A stretch of DNA of 12,159 nucleotides from JAFGPL01 sp046485045 (GCA_046485045.1 JAWOHT010000243.1:1-12159); one strand, 5' to 3'; counted from the stretch's first letter, positions 1-8,010 are shown. Program-made: numbers and translations. Notes: generated by a model from the sequence alone, not told the origin.

Positions 1-129
1 CCCTGGCTGCAGCGATATTACCAGGGAGGCTATGAAAATGCCGCCCGATCTGCCTTATTAAAAAAAGACCGGAAAATAAAAGAACACTACCAACAGGTAT
101 TGTCGGTTATTGAAAAATCGAAATTATAA
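1..129 (+). CDS. 3' end of an unidentified protein
   Basis: The first 42 codons stay open in frame 1 and end at a TAA at 127-129. The visible C-terminus starts PWLQRYYQGGYENAARSALL and continues as a charged, probably helical tail rich in Lys, Glu and Gln, ending in EKSKL. I do not recognise the family from this fragment. There is no membrane segment or sorting signal in it. The gap to the dprA start is only 12 nt on the same strand, so the two genes probably share a transcript. The rest lies left of the window. Confidence 0.75.
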   Translation, partial: PWLQRYYQGGYENAARSALLKKDRKIKEHYQQVLSVIEKSKL

Positions 130-141
130 TCTTTTCCATCA

Positions 142-1251
142 ATGTTTGATGATTCTTTAAGGTATAAAATCGGCATTAGCCTAATCCCGAAAATAGGGCC
201 GGTTTTAACAAAGAGGCTTATCGCGTATTCAGGGAGCCTCGAAGCTGTTTTTCATGAAAAGAAGGCAAACCTGTTAAAAATTCCCGGGTTTGGAGATAAG
301 ATCGCTAAAGAAATAAAAGGTGCAGAAGTGCTTGATATTGCTGATAAAGAAATTGAATACATTAAAAAAAGCAACATCATCCCACTGTTCTATCTTGATG
401 AAAACTACCCGCAGCGTTTAAAACAGTGCGAAGATGCACCGGTGATTATTTATACGAAAGGCCATACCGACCTCAACAGGTTAAAAACACTGAGCATTGT
501 GGGTACAAGAAGTGCCACCGATTATGGAAGAGAGCTTTGCACCAACCTTCTTGAAGGGTTGAGCCAATGCCACAGCGATGTATTGATCATTAGCGGATTG
601 GCATATGGCATTGATATATGTGCACATAAAGCTGCGCTGAAAAACAACCTTCATACTATTGCAGTGCTGGGGCACGGTCTGGGCACAATCTACCCGTCAA
701 CCCACCGTAATATTGCAGACCAGATAGTAAACCACGGGGCGCTTGTAACAGAATTTACAAGCAGGGAGACCCCCGATGCCCCGAATTTTGTAAAGAGAAA
801 CAGAATTATTGCCGGCCTTGCCGATGCCACCATCGTTGTAGAATCGGGCGAAAGAGGAGGGGCGTTGATCACCGCCGATCTTGCAAATTCATACAACCGC
901 GATGTGTTTGCCTTTCCCGGAAAAACAATTGATAAATACTCTGTAGGCTGCAACAGGCTGATCAAAACCAATAAAGCAGCGTTGATTGAAGATTTTAAAG
1001 ACCTTGAGTACCTTATGGGGTGGCAGGCCAAAAAAACGAAGGAGGCTACACAGAAGTTTCTTTTTACAGAATTAAACGACGAAGAAAAATTGGTGATGGA
1101 CCTTCTTGAAAAAAATACCGGACTCAGCATTGACCAGATAGCGCTGCAATGCAACATTCCTGTTAGCAGAATTTCATACCTGCTGATCAACCTTGAATTT
1201 AACGGTCTGGTAAAATGTCTTCCGGGCAAAGTATATAAAAAAACAGGCTGA
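142..1251 (+). CDS. dprA: DNA-processing protein DprA
   Basis: DprA (Smf) binds incoming single-stranded DNA in the cytoplasm and loads RecA during natural transformation. The 369-residue protein has the full long architecture: an N-terminal helix-hairpin-helix-like region (about 8-60, with KIPGFGDKIA), the Rossmann-fold core and a C-terminal winged helix (about 300-369). Core motifs are SIVGTR (118-123), ISGLAYGID, AVLGHGL followed by IYP, VTEF, KRNRIIAG (218-225), RGGALITADLAN (from 238) and FAFPG. These identify the family with little doubt. ATG at 142 follows the upstream stop by 12 nt; no Shine-Dalgarno is visible, as is usual in Bacteroidota. It is convergent with yraN, 59 nt away. The protein is complete, with no missing motif. 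Confidence 0.97.
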   Translation: MFDDSLRYKIGISLIPKIGPVLTKRLIAYSGSLEAVFHEKKANLLKIPGFGDKIAKEIKGAEVLDIADKEIEYIKKSNIIPLFYLDENYPQRLKQCEDAPVIIYTKGHTDLNRLKTLSIVGTRSATDYGRELCTNLLEGLSQCHSDVLIISGLAYGIDICAHKAALKNNLHTIAVLGHGLGTIYPSTHRNIADQIVNHGALVTEFTSRETPDAPNFVKRNRIIAGLADATIVVESGERGGALITADLANSYNRDVFAFPGKTIDKYSVGCNRLIKTNKAALIEDFKDLEYLMGWQAKKTKEATQKFLFTELNDEEKLVMDLLEKNTGLSIDQIALQCNIPVSRISYLLINLEFNGLVKCLPGKVYKKTG

Positions 1252-1310
1252 TGACTGCGTAAATTTATCAACCGCAATAGCATAAAGTGTGCGCAATACC
1301 GGTCAACAGG

Positions 1311-1664
1311 TTAAAACGAAGGATAAAAGGCATAGAGAAAATGCTTAATCTGTGTATTATTTATTACAGAGATTACATCGAAACGGGCTTCATAGTCAAG
1401 GTTATTACCAGATAAATATGCATCTGCCGCCTCAATAAGGTGTTGCTGTTTTCTTTCATCCACTGCTTCTTCCGGCTCACCAAACCGGGTGTTTTTCCTG
1501 GTCTTTACTTCAACAAAAACAATTTCTTTATCTTTTAGCGCTATGATATCAATCTCTTTATGCTCAAAGCGCCAGTTGGTTTCAAGGATTTTATACCCAA
1601 GATTTTCAAGAAATTGTCGTGCAATCTCTTCTCCCAGCCTGCCCTTTTGGGTTTTGTTTTCCAC
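1311..1664 (-). CDS. yraN: YraN/UPF0102 family nuclease-fold protein
   Basis: This small 117-residue protein belongs to the UPF0102/YraN family, which has a restriction-endonuclease/Holliday-resolvase-like fold; its cellular role is not established. The family motifs are all visible: KGRLGEEIA (7-15), a central EIDIIA with Asp39, VEVKTRK with Glu52 and Lys54, then FG-PEEAV and KQQHLIEAA. Asp39 with E52-x-K54 is a PD-(D/E)XK-type active site, so nuclease activity is plausible but inferred. The start is a GTG at 1664. An in-frame TAG lies two codons upstream and no Met occurs before the conserved GRLGEE block, so GTG is forced. It lies 11 nt downstream of the LD-carboxypeptidase gene on the same strand, so the two are probably cotranscribed. 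Confidence 0.93.
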   Translation of the reverse strand: MENKTQKGRLGEEIARQFLENLGYKILETNWRFEHKEIDIIALKDKEIVFVEVKTRKNTRFGEPEEAVDERKQQHLIEAADAYLSGNNLDYEARFDVISVINNTQIKHFLYAFYPSF

Positions 1665-1675
1665 AGACTACAGTA

Positions 1676-2587
1676 TTATTTAAAACTAATTCGCGCAGTT
1701 TTGTTGTCAACATCAAGTTCTACCTGGCTACCCATTAACAAAGCAAGGTTCGGGTACATGTGTCCCGCCCCGAAACCAAAAATCACCGGGTAGTTGTATT
1801 CAGCTACTGCATCAGAAATAACTTCATACGCCGTTTTTCCATATGCAGGTTCTGTATCTGATATCTTGGTCATTCCCCCAACAATCAATCCTTTCAGCCG
1901 GGCCAGTTTGCCGCTGAGTTTGAGGTTTATCATCATCCGGTCAATATGATAAACCACTTCATTCACATCTTCAATAAATAGTATTTTGTCGTTTGTTTCA
2001 ATCTCGTGCGGCGTTGCCTGAAGGCTGTAAAGAATTGACAGGTTGCCGCCAACCAGTTCTCCAGATGCCGCTCCTTTTTTATTATACTCATGATTTGAAA
2101 CGTCATAAGTTAATTTCTCGCCAAAAATGGCTTTTTTCAGTGAGATTAAAGACCCGTCATCGCCGCTGTTGATAAAGTTTTTGGGCATGATACCGTGCAG
2201 GCTGGTGCATTTGAGATGTTTATTAAGATAACAATGCAATATGGTAATATCGCTATAGCCCGCAATCCATTTGGGGTGTTGCAGGAAACGTGAAAAATCC
2301 AGCTTATCTATGAACCTGATAATACCATATCCTCCACGTGAGCAAAATATTGCCCTTATCTCAGGGTCATCAAGCATTTTCTGGAAGTCACCCAGGCGTT
2401 TACTATCAGTTCCGGCAAAAAAATTGTATTTCGTGTAAAGGTGTTTTCCCCTTAAAACATTCAAGCCCCAGCTTTTGAGAATTCTTATGGCCGGTTCAAT
2501 GTCGCTTTTGCCTGTAATTCCTGCAGGTGAAACAATACCCACTTTACTGCCTTTTGTCAGATATGGTGGCCTTATCATAGGCTGCAT
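1676..2587 (-). CDS. ldcA: S66 family LD-carboxypeptidase (muramoyltetrapeptide carboxypeptidase)
   Basis: The 303-residue protein belongs to peptidase family S66 (LdcA/MccF), serine carboxypeptidases that release the terminal D-Ala from murein tetrapeptides in the cytoplasm during wall recycling. The N-terminal domain opens with PPYLTKGSKVGIVSPAG, has SRGGYG at 83-88 and carries the nucleophile elbow AGYSDIT with Ser112. The C-terminal domain supplies Glu206 (LFIEDV) and His276 (GAGHMYPN). These match the Ser-Glu-His triad of the Pseudomonas LdcA. GGNLSIL near 180 is another family block. No signal peptide is seen, which fits a cytoplasmic role. ATG at 2587 is used; a second Met three codons in is possible. 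MccF-type immunity peptidases share the fold, but the housekeeping context favours murein recycling. Confidence 0.92.
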   Translation of the reverse strand: MQPMIRPPYLTKGSKVGIVSPAGITGKSDIEPAIRILKSWGLNVLRGKHLYTKYNFFAGTDSKRLGDFQKMLDDPEIRAIFCSRGGYGIIRFIDKLDFSRFLQHPKWIAGYSDITILHCYLNKHLKCTSLHGIMPKNFINSGDDGSLISLKKAIFGEKLTYDVSNHEYNKKGAASGELVGGNLSILYSLQATPHEIETNDKILFIEDVNEVVYHIDRMMINLKLSGKLARLKGLIVGGMTKISDTEPAYGKTAYEVISDAVAEYNYPVIFGFGAGHMYPNLALLMGSQVELDVDNKTARISFK

Positions 2588-2626
2588 TTATTTATCAACT
2601 AATTTTCGTAAGTAGAGCTGTTTGAA

Positions 2627-2634
2627 TATCTTTG
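2627..2634 (+). promoter_or_regulatory. Bacteroidota-type -7 box for metG
   Basis: TATCTTTG matches the Bacteroidota -7 consensus TAnnTTTG exactly and lies 38 bp before the metG ATG in the 85-bp divergent intergenic region. A T-rich TTTTCG at 2603-2608 sits about 18 bp upstream and could serve as a weak -33 element. Transcription would start near 2640. No equally good box was found on the other strand for the LD-carboxypeptidase gene. Confidence 0.6.
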
Positions 2635-2672
2635 CCAAATTAAACCGAATTATTTAAAAACGCTCTTTTTTC

Positions 2673-4706
2673 ATGAAAAAATATAAACGTTATACTGTTA
2701 CTGCCGCGCTTCCTTATGCCAACGGACCGGTGCATATTGGCCACCTTGCCGGGGTTTATGTGCCTGCCGATATTTATGTTCGTTATTTAAGACTACAAGG
2801 CGAAGATGTTATTTATGTCTGTGGATCGGACGAACACGGCGTGCCCATTACCATCAAAGCCAGGAACGAAGGTGTTACGCCCCAGGAAATTGTTGACCGC
2901 TATCACGGAATGATAAAAAAAGCATTCGAAGAGTTCGGGATCTCTTTCGATATTTATTCACGAACAACTTCTGAGATTCATAATAAAACCGCCTCGGATT
3001 TTTTTAAAACGCTGTATGAAAAAGGCGACTTCATTGAACAGACCAATCAACAATACTTCGACGAAGAAGCAGGACAGTTTCTGGCCGACCGATATATTAC
3101 GGGTACCTGTCCGCATTGCGGCAATGGCTCTGCCTATGGCGACCAGTGCGAGAAGTGTGGCACCTCGCTGAACCCAACCGATCTCATCAACCCGAAATCA
3201 ATGGTAAGCGGGAACCAGCCGGTGCTTAAAGACACCAAACACTGGTACCTGCCGCTCGATAAGCACGAACCTTTTTTACGACAGTGGATACTTGAAGATC
3301 ATAAAGAGTGGAAAACCAACGTTTACGGTCAGTGCAAATCGTGGCTCGACCTGGGATTACAGCCCCGTGCCGTGAGCCGCGACCTCGACTGGGGAATACC
3401 CGTGCCTGTAAAAGGCGCCGATGGAAAGGTGCTGTATGTGTGGTTCGATGCCCCTATCGGATACATCTCGAATACACGCGAACTTACAGACAAGTGGGAA
3501 CTTTACTGGAAAGATAAGGAAACAAGGTTAATACATTTTATAGGAAAAGATAACATCGTGTTCCATTGTATTATCTTTCCGGTTATGCTCAAGGCAGAAG
3601 GAAGTTATATTTTACCCGATAATGTCCCTGCCAATGAGTTTTTAAACCTCGAAGGCGATAAAATATCTACCTCACGCAACTGGGCAGTTTGGCTGCATGA
3701 ATACCTGCAAGAATTTCCCGGTAAAGAAGATGTGCTGCGATACGTATTGTGCGCCAATGCACCCGAAACCAAAGACAACGACTTTACCTGGAAAGATTTT
3801 CAGGCCAGGAATAACAACGAACTGGTAGCCATACTCGGCAACTTTGTTAACCGGGCATTGGTGCTCACACAGAAATATTTTAACGGGCAGGTGCCAGAAA
3901 TATCAATACTGACCGATTATGACAAAGCAACCATTGAAGAGATTTCAAAAATCAAAGCATTGGTTGAAACAAGCCTCGGGAATTTCAGGTTCAGAGAAGC
4001 GCTGAAAAATGCCATGGACCTGGCACGGCTTGGCAATAAATACCTGGCCGATACCGAACCCTGGATACTTATTAAGACCGATGAACAAAGGGTAAAAACA
4101 ATTCTGAATATCGCCCTGCAGATTACAGCTAATCTTACCACCATTGTCGCTCCATTTTTGCCCTTTACTGCAGAAAAGATCAGAGGGTTCCTGAATATGA
4201 AATCGTTAACTTGGCAGGAAACCGGCCATGCGCAATTATTACAAGCAGGGCATAAACTGAATAAACCGGCATTGCTCTTTGAAAAAATTGAAGATGAAGA
4301 AATAGAAAAACAACTGCAAAAACTTGATGCAATTAAAATGGCCAATGCCGGTAATCAAAGAAATGTGAAACCACAGAAACTATCAGTATCATACGATGAT
4401 TTTGCAAAGATGGACATCAGGACAGGCACCATACTGGAAGCTGTAAAAGTGCCCAAGGCAAATAAACTATTACAATTGAAAATTGATACAGGTGTGGATG
4501 TAAGAACTGTTGTATCGGGTATTGCCGAATACTACGAACCCGAAAATATCATCGGCAAACAGGTGAGCATCCTGATAAATCTTGAACCCCGTAAGATAAG
4601 GGGAATAGAATCGCAGGGCATGATCCTGATGGCTGAGGATTCAACAGGTAAGCTGACATTTGTCTGCGCTGCCGAAAAAACCGGGGAAGGCTCGGAGATA
4701 AAATAA
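2673..4706 (+). CDS. metG: Methionyl-tRNA synthetase
   Basis: MetRS charges tRNA-Met in the cytoplasm. The 677-residue protein begins with the class I catalytic core, with HIGH at 21-24 and SDEHG near 52-56. A zinc knuckle insert follows, with Cys146, Cys149, Cys159 and Cys162 (CPHC and CEKC). The KMSKS loop reads KISTS (330-334), followed by RNWAVWLHEY, a variant I recognise from Bacteroidota MetRS. An anticodon-binding helical domain with NNNELVAILGNFVNRAL comes next. The last ~100 residues (from about 575, DFAKMDIRTGTI) form an EMAP/Trbp111-type OB-fold tRNA-binding domain, which in homologues also mediates dimerisation. ATG at 2673 directly precedes the conserved RYTVTAALPYANG. The purine-nucleoside phosphorylase gene follows 41 nt downstream with no obvious terminator between. 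Confidence 0.98.
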   Translation: MKKYKRYTVTAALPYANGPVHIGHLAGVYVPADIYVRYLRLQGEDVIYVCGSDEHGVPITIKARNEGVTPQEIVDRYHGMIKKAFEEFGISFDIYSRTTSEIHNKTASDFFKTLYEKGDFIEQTNQQYFDEEAGQFLADRYITGTCPHCGNGSAYGDQCEKCGTSLNPTDLINPKSMVSGNQPVLKDTKHWYLPLDKHEPFLRQWILEDHKEWKTNVYGQCKSWLDLGLQPRAVSRDLDWGIPVPVKGADGKVLYVWFDAPIGYISNTRELTDKWELYWKDKETRLIHFIGKDNIVFHCIIFPVMLKAEGSYILPDNVPANEFLNLEGDKISTSRNWAVWLHEYLQEFPGKEDVLRYVLCANAPETKDNDFTWKDFQARNNNELVAILGNFVNRALVLTQKYFNGQVPEISILTDYDKATIEEISKIKALVETSLGNFRFREALKNAMDLARLGNKYLADTEPWILIKTDEQRVKTILNIALQITANLTTIVAPFLPFTAEKIRGFLNMKSLTWQETGHAQLLQAGHKLNKPALLFEKIEDEEIEKQLQKLDAIKMANAGNQRNVKPQKLSVSYDDFAKMDIRTGTILEAVKVPKANKLLQLKIDTGVDVRTVVSGIAEYYEPENIIGKQVSILINLEPRKIRGIESQGMILMAEDSTGKLTFVCAAEKTGEGSEIK

Positions 4707-4747
4707 ACCCGGGCTAACTTGATTAAAAACAAATAAAATTCACCATT

Positions 4748-5557
4748 ATGACAAAAGAATTGAATGAAACGGTTAATTTTCTGAAAAATAGCGGTATAAC
4801 TGATCCGGAAATCGGTATTGTCCTCGGTACCGGGTTAGGCCGGCTTGTAAAAGAAATAAACATCATACAAGAGTTTTCATATGATGATATTCCTAATTTT
4901 CCTGTTGCCACAGTTGAGTTTCATCATGGGAAGCTGATTTACGGAACATTGCAAAATAAAAAAATCCTTGCCATGCAGGGCAGGTTCCATTTCTACGAGG
5001 GATACAACCTGCAACAGGTGACCTTCCCGATACGGGTGATGAAACTTTTGGGTGTTAAACACTTATTGTTGTCGAATGCTGCCGGGGCCTTGAACAAAAA
5101 CTTTAAAAAAGGTTCTTTAATGCTTATTGATGATCATATCAACTTTTTACCTGACAATCCGTTGCGCGGAAAAAATGATGAAATGCTCGGCCCGCGTTTC
5201 CCGGATATGAGCCGGCCTTATTCGTCTGTTCTAAACAAAAAGCTGATAGAAATTGCCAAACAGGAAAAAATAGTCCTATACCCGGGAGTATATGTTGCAG
5301 TAATGGGCCCCAACCTCGAAACCCGTGCAGAATACAGGATGTTCAGAAATTTTGCTGATGCAGTAGGTATGTCAACAGTGCCTGAGGTTATCGTTGCCAA
5401 CCATATGAACCTTCCATGTGCAGCGATTTCGGTACTTACTGACGAATGTGATCCTGATAACCTTAAACCGGCAGACATTAATGAAATTCTCGATATTGCA
5501 GGCAAGGCCGAACCGAACCTGATAAAGTTGTTCACAAAACTGATTTCTGAATTATAA
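4748..5557 (+). CDS. punA: Purine-nucleoside phosphorylase, trimeric type
   Basis: It catalyses phosphorolysis of purine nucleosides to free base and (deoxy)ribose-1-phosphate for salvage in the cytoplasm. The 269 residues match the trimeric (human/Bacillus PunA-like) family: phosphate loop GTGLG (27-31), His59, the GRFHFYEGY block (Arg79, His81, Tyr83, Glu84), SNAAGALN, DDHINFLPDNPL, GPRFPDMSRPY, GPNLETRAE with base-binding Glu191 (human Glu201), and GMSTVPEVIVA. Human Asn243 is replaced by Asp232 in SVLTDECDP. In human PNP the N243D mutation is known to open the pocket to adenosine, so 6-aminopurine use is possible here (inferred). It follows metG closely on the same strand and may be cotranscribed. 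ATG at 4748 gives the usual family length. Confidence 0.96.
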   Translation: MTKELNETVNFLKNSGITDPEIGIVLGTGLGRLVKEINIIQEFSYDDIPNFPVATVEFHHGKLIYGTLQNKKILAMQGRFHFYEGYNLQQVTFPIRVMKLLGVKHLLLSNAAGALNKNFKKGSLMLIDDHINFLPDNPLRGKNDEMLGPRFPDMSRPYSSVLNKKLIEIAKQEKIVLYPGVYVAVMGPNLETRAEYRMFRNFADAVGMSTVPEVIVANHMNLPCAAISVLTDECDPDNLKPADINEILDIAGKAEPNLIKLFTKLISEL

Positions 5558-5560
5558 GAC

Positions 5561-5585
5561 TGAACCTGTTAACGGGCAAGGTTCA
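5561..5585. terminator. Shared hairpin between convergent genes
   Basis: TGAACCT (5561-5567) and AGGTTCA (5579-5585) form a perfect 7-bp stem around an 11-nt loop in the 25-bp gap between the phosphorylase stop and the DUF547 stop. The rightward transcript then runs into a T-rich stretch. The DUF547 TGA lies inside the right arm. A bidirectional terminator is likely, although the stem is short and there is no clean U-run. Confidence 0.45.
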
Positions 5586-6299
5586 ATTCATTCTTTCTTC
5601 ATTGGAAAAGCATCCAACTGCAGAGCTCCAGTTGTAGATATTATAAATGATCATCGGATCGGTGTTTTCCGGTATTTTCTGATATTTCCGCAGATAATCC
5701 AGTAATCCCTTTTCTCCGCCAAAATCTCCTGCATACCAGTTAAATAGCTGTGAAACTTTCACAATATTTTCATCGGCATAATATGCAATCTTAGAGTCGA
5801 GAAAAGTTACGGCTGCAAGTTCAAGCTGACCCTCAATTTTTTCACTGTCATAAACCCTGATGGGAGGGCAACTCACGGCCCCGTAATTCAGCGTGAAATG
5901 TATTCTCGGATCGGGTGCGCTGAGCCTGAAAAGTTTTTCGAACAGAGAGATGTAAGGTTTTTTAAGGTAACCCCTGCCCCATCTTATTTTTGAAACCCGC
6001 AGCAAGCCATGCTCAATAAAATTTAGACTGCAGGGATGTTCAGCGATCTCAATTTTTTTTGTGCTGAAATGCATTATCCTTCCATCCTGGGTATTAATTA
6101 TTTCGGGATCGTTCTTAAGCAAAAGAAGGTTGAAAGCATTGTAAATATTAATCCAGAAAGCTTTTTTCTTATTGTCATCTGTAAGCTGACCTGCCATTTC
6201 ATCTATCGTAAGACATGAAAGATGCCCGAGGATATCCTCAATATTACTTTCCTGCCGTGCCCCGGTTAAGAGACGCTGAGAAAGCTCCTGTACTAACAT
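5583..6299 (-). CDS. DUF547 domain protein
   Basis: This 238-residue protein belongs to DUF547, whose biochemical role is unknown. Diagnostic blocks are KAFWINIYNAFNLLLL (46-61), WGRGYLKKPYISLF (107-120), PRIHFTLNYGAVSCPPIR (131-148, with Asn138 and Cys144) and LFNWYAGDFGG (185-195). The protein ends in WSSAVGCFS. Many family members are exported, but no signal peptide or lipobox is visible here and the N-terminus is polar. An in-frame TAA four codons upstream makes ATG at 6299 the first possible start. A GGAGG five nucleotides before that ATG is an unusually good Shine-Dalgarno for this phylum. It lies 110 bp downstream of the exporter permease genes on the same strand, but a possible terminator lies between, so cotranscription is uncertain. 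Confidence 0.88.
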   Translation of the reverse strand: MLVQELSQRLLTGARQESNIEDILGHLSCLTIDEMAGQLTDDNKKKAFWINIYNAFNLLLLKNDPEIINTQDGRIMHFSTKKIEIAEHPCSLNFIEHGLLRVSKIRWGRGYLKKPYISLFEKLFRLSAPDPRIHFTLNYGAVSCPPIRVYDSEKIEGQLELAAVTFLDSKIAYYADENIVKVSQLFNWYAGDFGGEKGLLDYLRKYQKIPENTDPMIIYNIYNWSSAVGCFSNEERMN

Positions 6300-6409
6300 A
6301 CTGCCCTCCGCTTAAAAAGAATATTCGAATCACAAAGTTTATGATTAATTCAATACGCAAAAAATATATTTATCAACAACGAAAGAAGAAAAAGGTTTTG
6401 GAAGAAAAA

Positions 6410-7114
6410 TCAGGTTCTTTTTATAAAAATCCTGAATATCAACCATAATAGAAAAACATGCAGTACAAAGCCAATGGCAAATGAAAGGAGAAATGCGCTG
6501 TTTTGTCCTGCAACTTCAAGCATCCTGAATGACCAGAAAACGGGAATAACCCCGAAGAAATATTTCCAGGGGGCAACGACAAAAAAGCCTGCGACCGGTA
6601 GAAAAAGTATAAAATTCAGAAATTTCATCAGGGTAACCCCCTCAATCTTATTTCTGGCAAAGGTAACTGTAAGAAGGGTAATTACAGGGGGAAGCAAAGA
6701 AAAAAGCAGCGCTGGCAGAATGACCTGCCACCAGCTAAGCACAATTGATTTTTGAATAACCAGGAGAATGATGGAATAGACCCAGGAAAAGCATATGAGA
6801 AATCCCAGGCGATAAATAAAAAACCTGAAACCTGAGATCGGTAACACTTTGTACATGATGAAAATACCTTCATCTTTTTCATCAAGCATAATGAATGAGA
6901 TTATGAAGGCAGGGAATGAAGCTATTATGAGCCCGAATAAGGTAACGATAAGAAACTGGTAGCTTGAAAGTTCAGGCGCCAACTCAACAAGAACAGGTAA
7001 TCCAAATCGTATCAGCAGAATCATTATTACCGGAACAAACAATAAAACTTTAAGAATGTCGTCTCTGAAAATATTTCTGAAATCGTTAATAATCAAGTTT
7101 ATAATGTTTTTCAT
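6410..7114 (-). CDS. ABC-2 type exporter permease, second subunit
   Basis: This 234-residue integral membrane protein has about six hydrophobic segments, near residues 22-44, 52-76, 98-122, 128-152, 162-180 and 208-230. It opens with the short basic amphipathic stretch typical of ABC-2 permeases (NDFRNIFRDDILKVLLF). A charged LDEKDEGIF loop after the second segment is the usual coupling-region position in this superfamily. It begins 2 nt after the stop of the other permease and is encoded with an ATPase farther upstream. This gives the ATPase plus two different permeases layout of the Rv2686c-Rv2688c-type fluoroquinolone exporters. The real substrate cannot be read from sequence. Assignment to ABC-2 is firm; the drug-export role is an inference from gene order and the partner's similarity. 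Confidence 0.85.
   Translation of the reverse strand: MKNIINLIINDFRNIFRDDILKVLLFVPVIMILLIRFGLPVLVELAPELSSYQFLIVTLFGLIIASFPAFIISFIMLDEKDEGIFIMYKVLPISGFRFFIYRLGFLICFSWVYSIILLVIQKSIVLSWWQVILPALLFSLLPPVITLLTVTFARNKIEGVTLMKFLNFILFLPVAGFFVVAPWKYFFGVIPVFWSFRMLEVAGQNSAFLLSFAIGFVLHVFLLWLIFRIFIKRT
6411..6434 (-). terminator. Possible intrinsic terminator after the exporter operon
   Basis: Read leftward, CAGG pairs with CCTG and an inner TTTTT pairs with AAAAA around an AT loop, with a small bulge between the stem parts; ATTTTTC follows at once. The structure overlaps the last codons of the permease gene. The AT-rich inner stem is weak, so this is only a candidate for ending the ABC operon before the DUF547 gene. 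Confidence 0.3.
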
Positions 7115-7116
7115 TT

Positions 7117-7842
7117 TTACCGGGTTTTGCCAACAATGAATTTAATAAAGTGTTTTTCGGCCAGTATATAGGCTACGGCAACAGAAAGCATCAATATAGT
7201 AAGTGAATAGAGTATTTCAAAACAGGTTGCGGTTTTAAAAGCTGCCTTAAACAGTAACAAAGAGCCCTGTGTAGGTATAAGGTAAAAAAACGGTGTATGG
7301 TACAGACTGTAAAAATCGGCAAGCGGAAGAACGGTCGGCAACATAAACATGGGTATCAGAATAATGTATTGATTAAAAGTTTTTACCCTTGTAACACCAA
7401 TAAATCCGATAAATATAAAAAGCAACGATGTAAGTGTTACCGTAAAAAATAACCACAGAAAATTTACGTCTGTCCCCTGCGCAATTATTGCTATTCCAAA
7501 GCTGCAAAACAAAGCAATAAGTGTTAACGAAATGGCTTTTGACCACAGGTATTGCCAAGGCTTGACCGGTGTGATGGCCAATGCCTGAAGTGTATTTGCA
7601 TCCTTTTCAAAAAGCACCATGGCGCCGATGAAAATAAACCCGAGCATTACAGGATCGGAGAATATCAGAGAAGCGACCACCTCGGGCATATCAGCGCCGG
7701 GTATAAGTTTGATGATGAGCGTATATAACACTGTAATTACGATGGCTACAGTCAGAATATTATAACGAATGGTGAATCTCAGGTCCCAGCCTATGGTTTT
7801 CAACAACTTCAGGAATTCATATTTTTTAAAATGATCTTTCAT
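7117..7842 (-). CDS. ABC-2 type exporter permease, fluoroquinolone-export-like
   Basis: This 241-residue membrane protein has about six segments (near 28-46, 58-82, 104-124, 128-150, 158-178 and 212-232). The block DPVMLGFIFIGAMVLFEKDA followed by NTLQALAITPVKPWQYLWSK is highly characteristic of permeases annotated as fluoroquinolone export subunits, with the FEK...T-QALA-TP-KP coupling helix after the second segment. It would form a heterodimer with the permease gene that starts 2 nt downstream and use the ATPase encoded at 8933-9814. Those two genes are normally adjacent; here a 1,090-bp insertion-like stretch separates this ATG (7842) from the ATPase stop. No convincing own promoter was found just upstream, so expression may depend on read-through across the insert. 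Confidence 0.88.
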   Translation of the reverse strand: MKDHFKKYEFLKLLKTIGWDLRFTIRYNILTVAIVITVLYTLIIKLIPGADMPEVVASLIFSDPVMLGFIFIGAMVLFEKDANTLQALAITPVKPWQYLWSKAISLTLIALFCSFGIAIIAQGTDVNFLWLFFTVTLTSLLFIFIGFIGVTRVKTFNQYIILIPMFMLPTVLPLADFYSLYHTPFFYLIPTQGSLLLFKAAFKTATCFEILYSLTILMLSVAVAYILAEKHFIKFIVGKTR

Positions 7843-8010
7843 GATTTAATATTTTTTAATTACTACCTTGTCTGGTACCCATATCCGTTTAGCTGCGATA
7901 TTTCAGAAGCGATTTATAGTCCAGTCCTCCCAAGCTGTTTTAGGATCACATTTTTACAATCAAATAAATTTTTTGTATAAATCATTTTTTTTGAGTTATA
8001 ATTACTGAGT
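7843..8010. other. AT-rich non-coding flank left of the repeat/nuclease cassette
   Basis: No credible gene lies here. The sequence is AT-rich with T- and A-runs at 7971-7993. At 7920-7943 there is a degenerate echo of the neighbouring repeats (GTCCTCCCAAGC, then TTTTAGGA), which might be a decayed third copy. GATTTATAGTCCA at 7911-7923 is matched by GATTTATAGTTCA at 8899-8911 on the far side of the cassette. No exact TAnnTTTG box for the downstream permeases was found on the minus strand. Confidence 0.5.
7911..7923. repeat. Possible flanking direct repeat, left copy
   Basis: GATTTATAGTCCA here and GATTTATAGTTCA at 8899-8911 agree at 12 of 13 positions in the same orientation and enclose the whole repeat-plus-nuclease region. 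Deleting one copy and everything between would leave about a 100-bp gap between ATPase and permease. They could be a target-site duplication or an old recombination scar. A 10-mer match in 1 kb of AT-rich DNA can also arise by chance. Confidence 0.3.

Noticed and set aside
690..1283. 197-codon minus-strand frame over dprA
   Set aside because: It is antisense to a complete dprA with all its motifs, and its product has no recognisable domain.
3917..4345. 142-codon minus-strand frame inside metG
   Set aside because: It lies wholly antisense to the anticodon-binding region of metG; its Ser/Cys/Ile-rich product is typical of a shadow frame.
6215..6448. 77-codon plus-strand frame with a very basic Lys-rich stretch, between the DUF547 and permease genes
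   Set aside because: It overlaps both neighbours antisense, and its Lys-rich part is just AT-rich intergenic DNA. No promoter or family was recognised.
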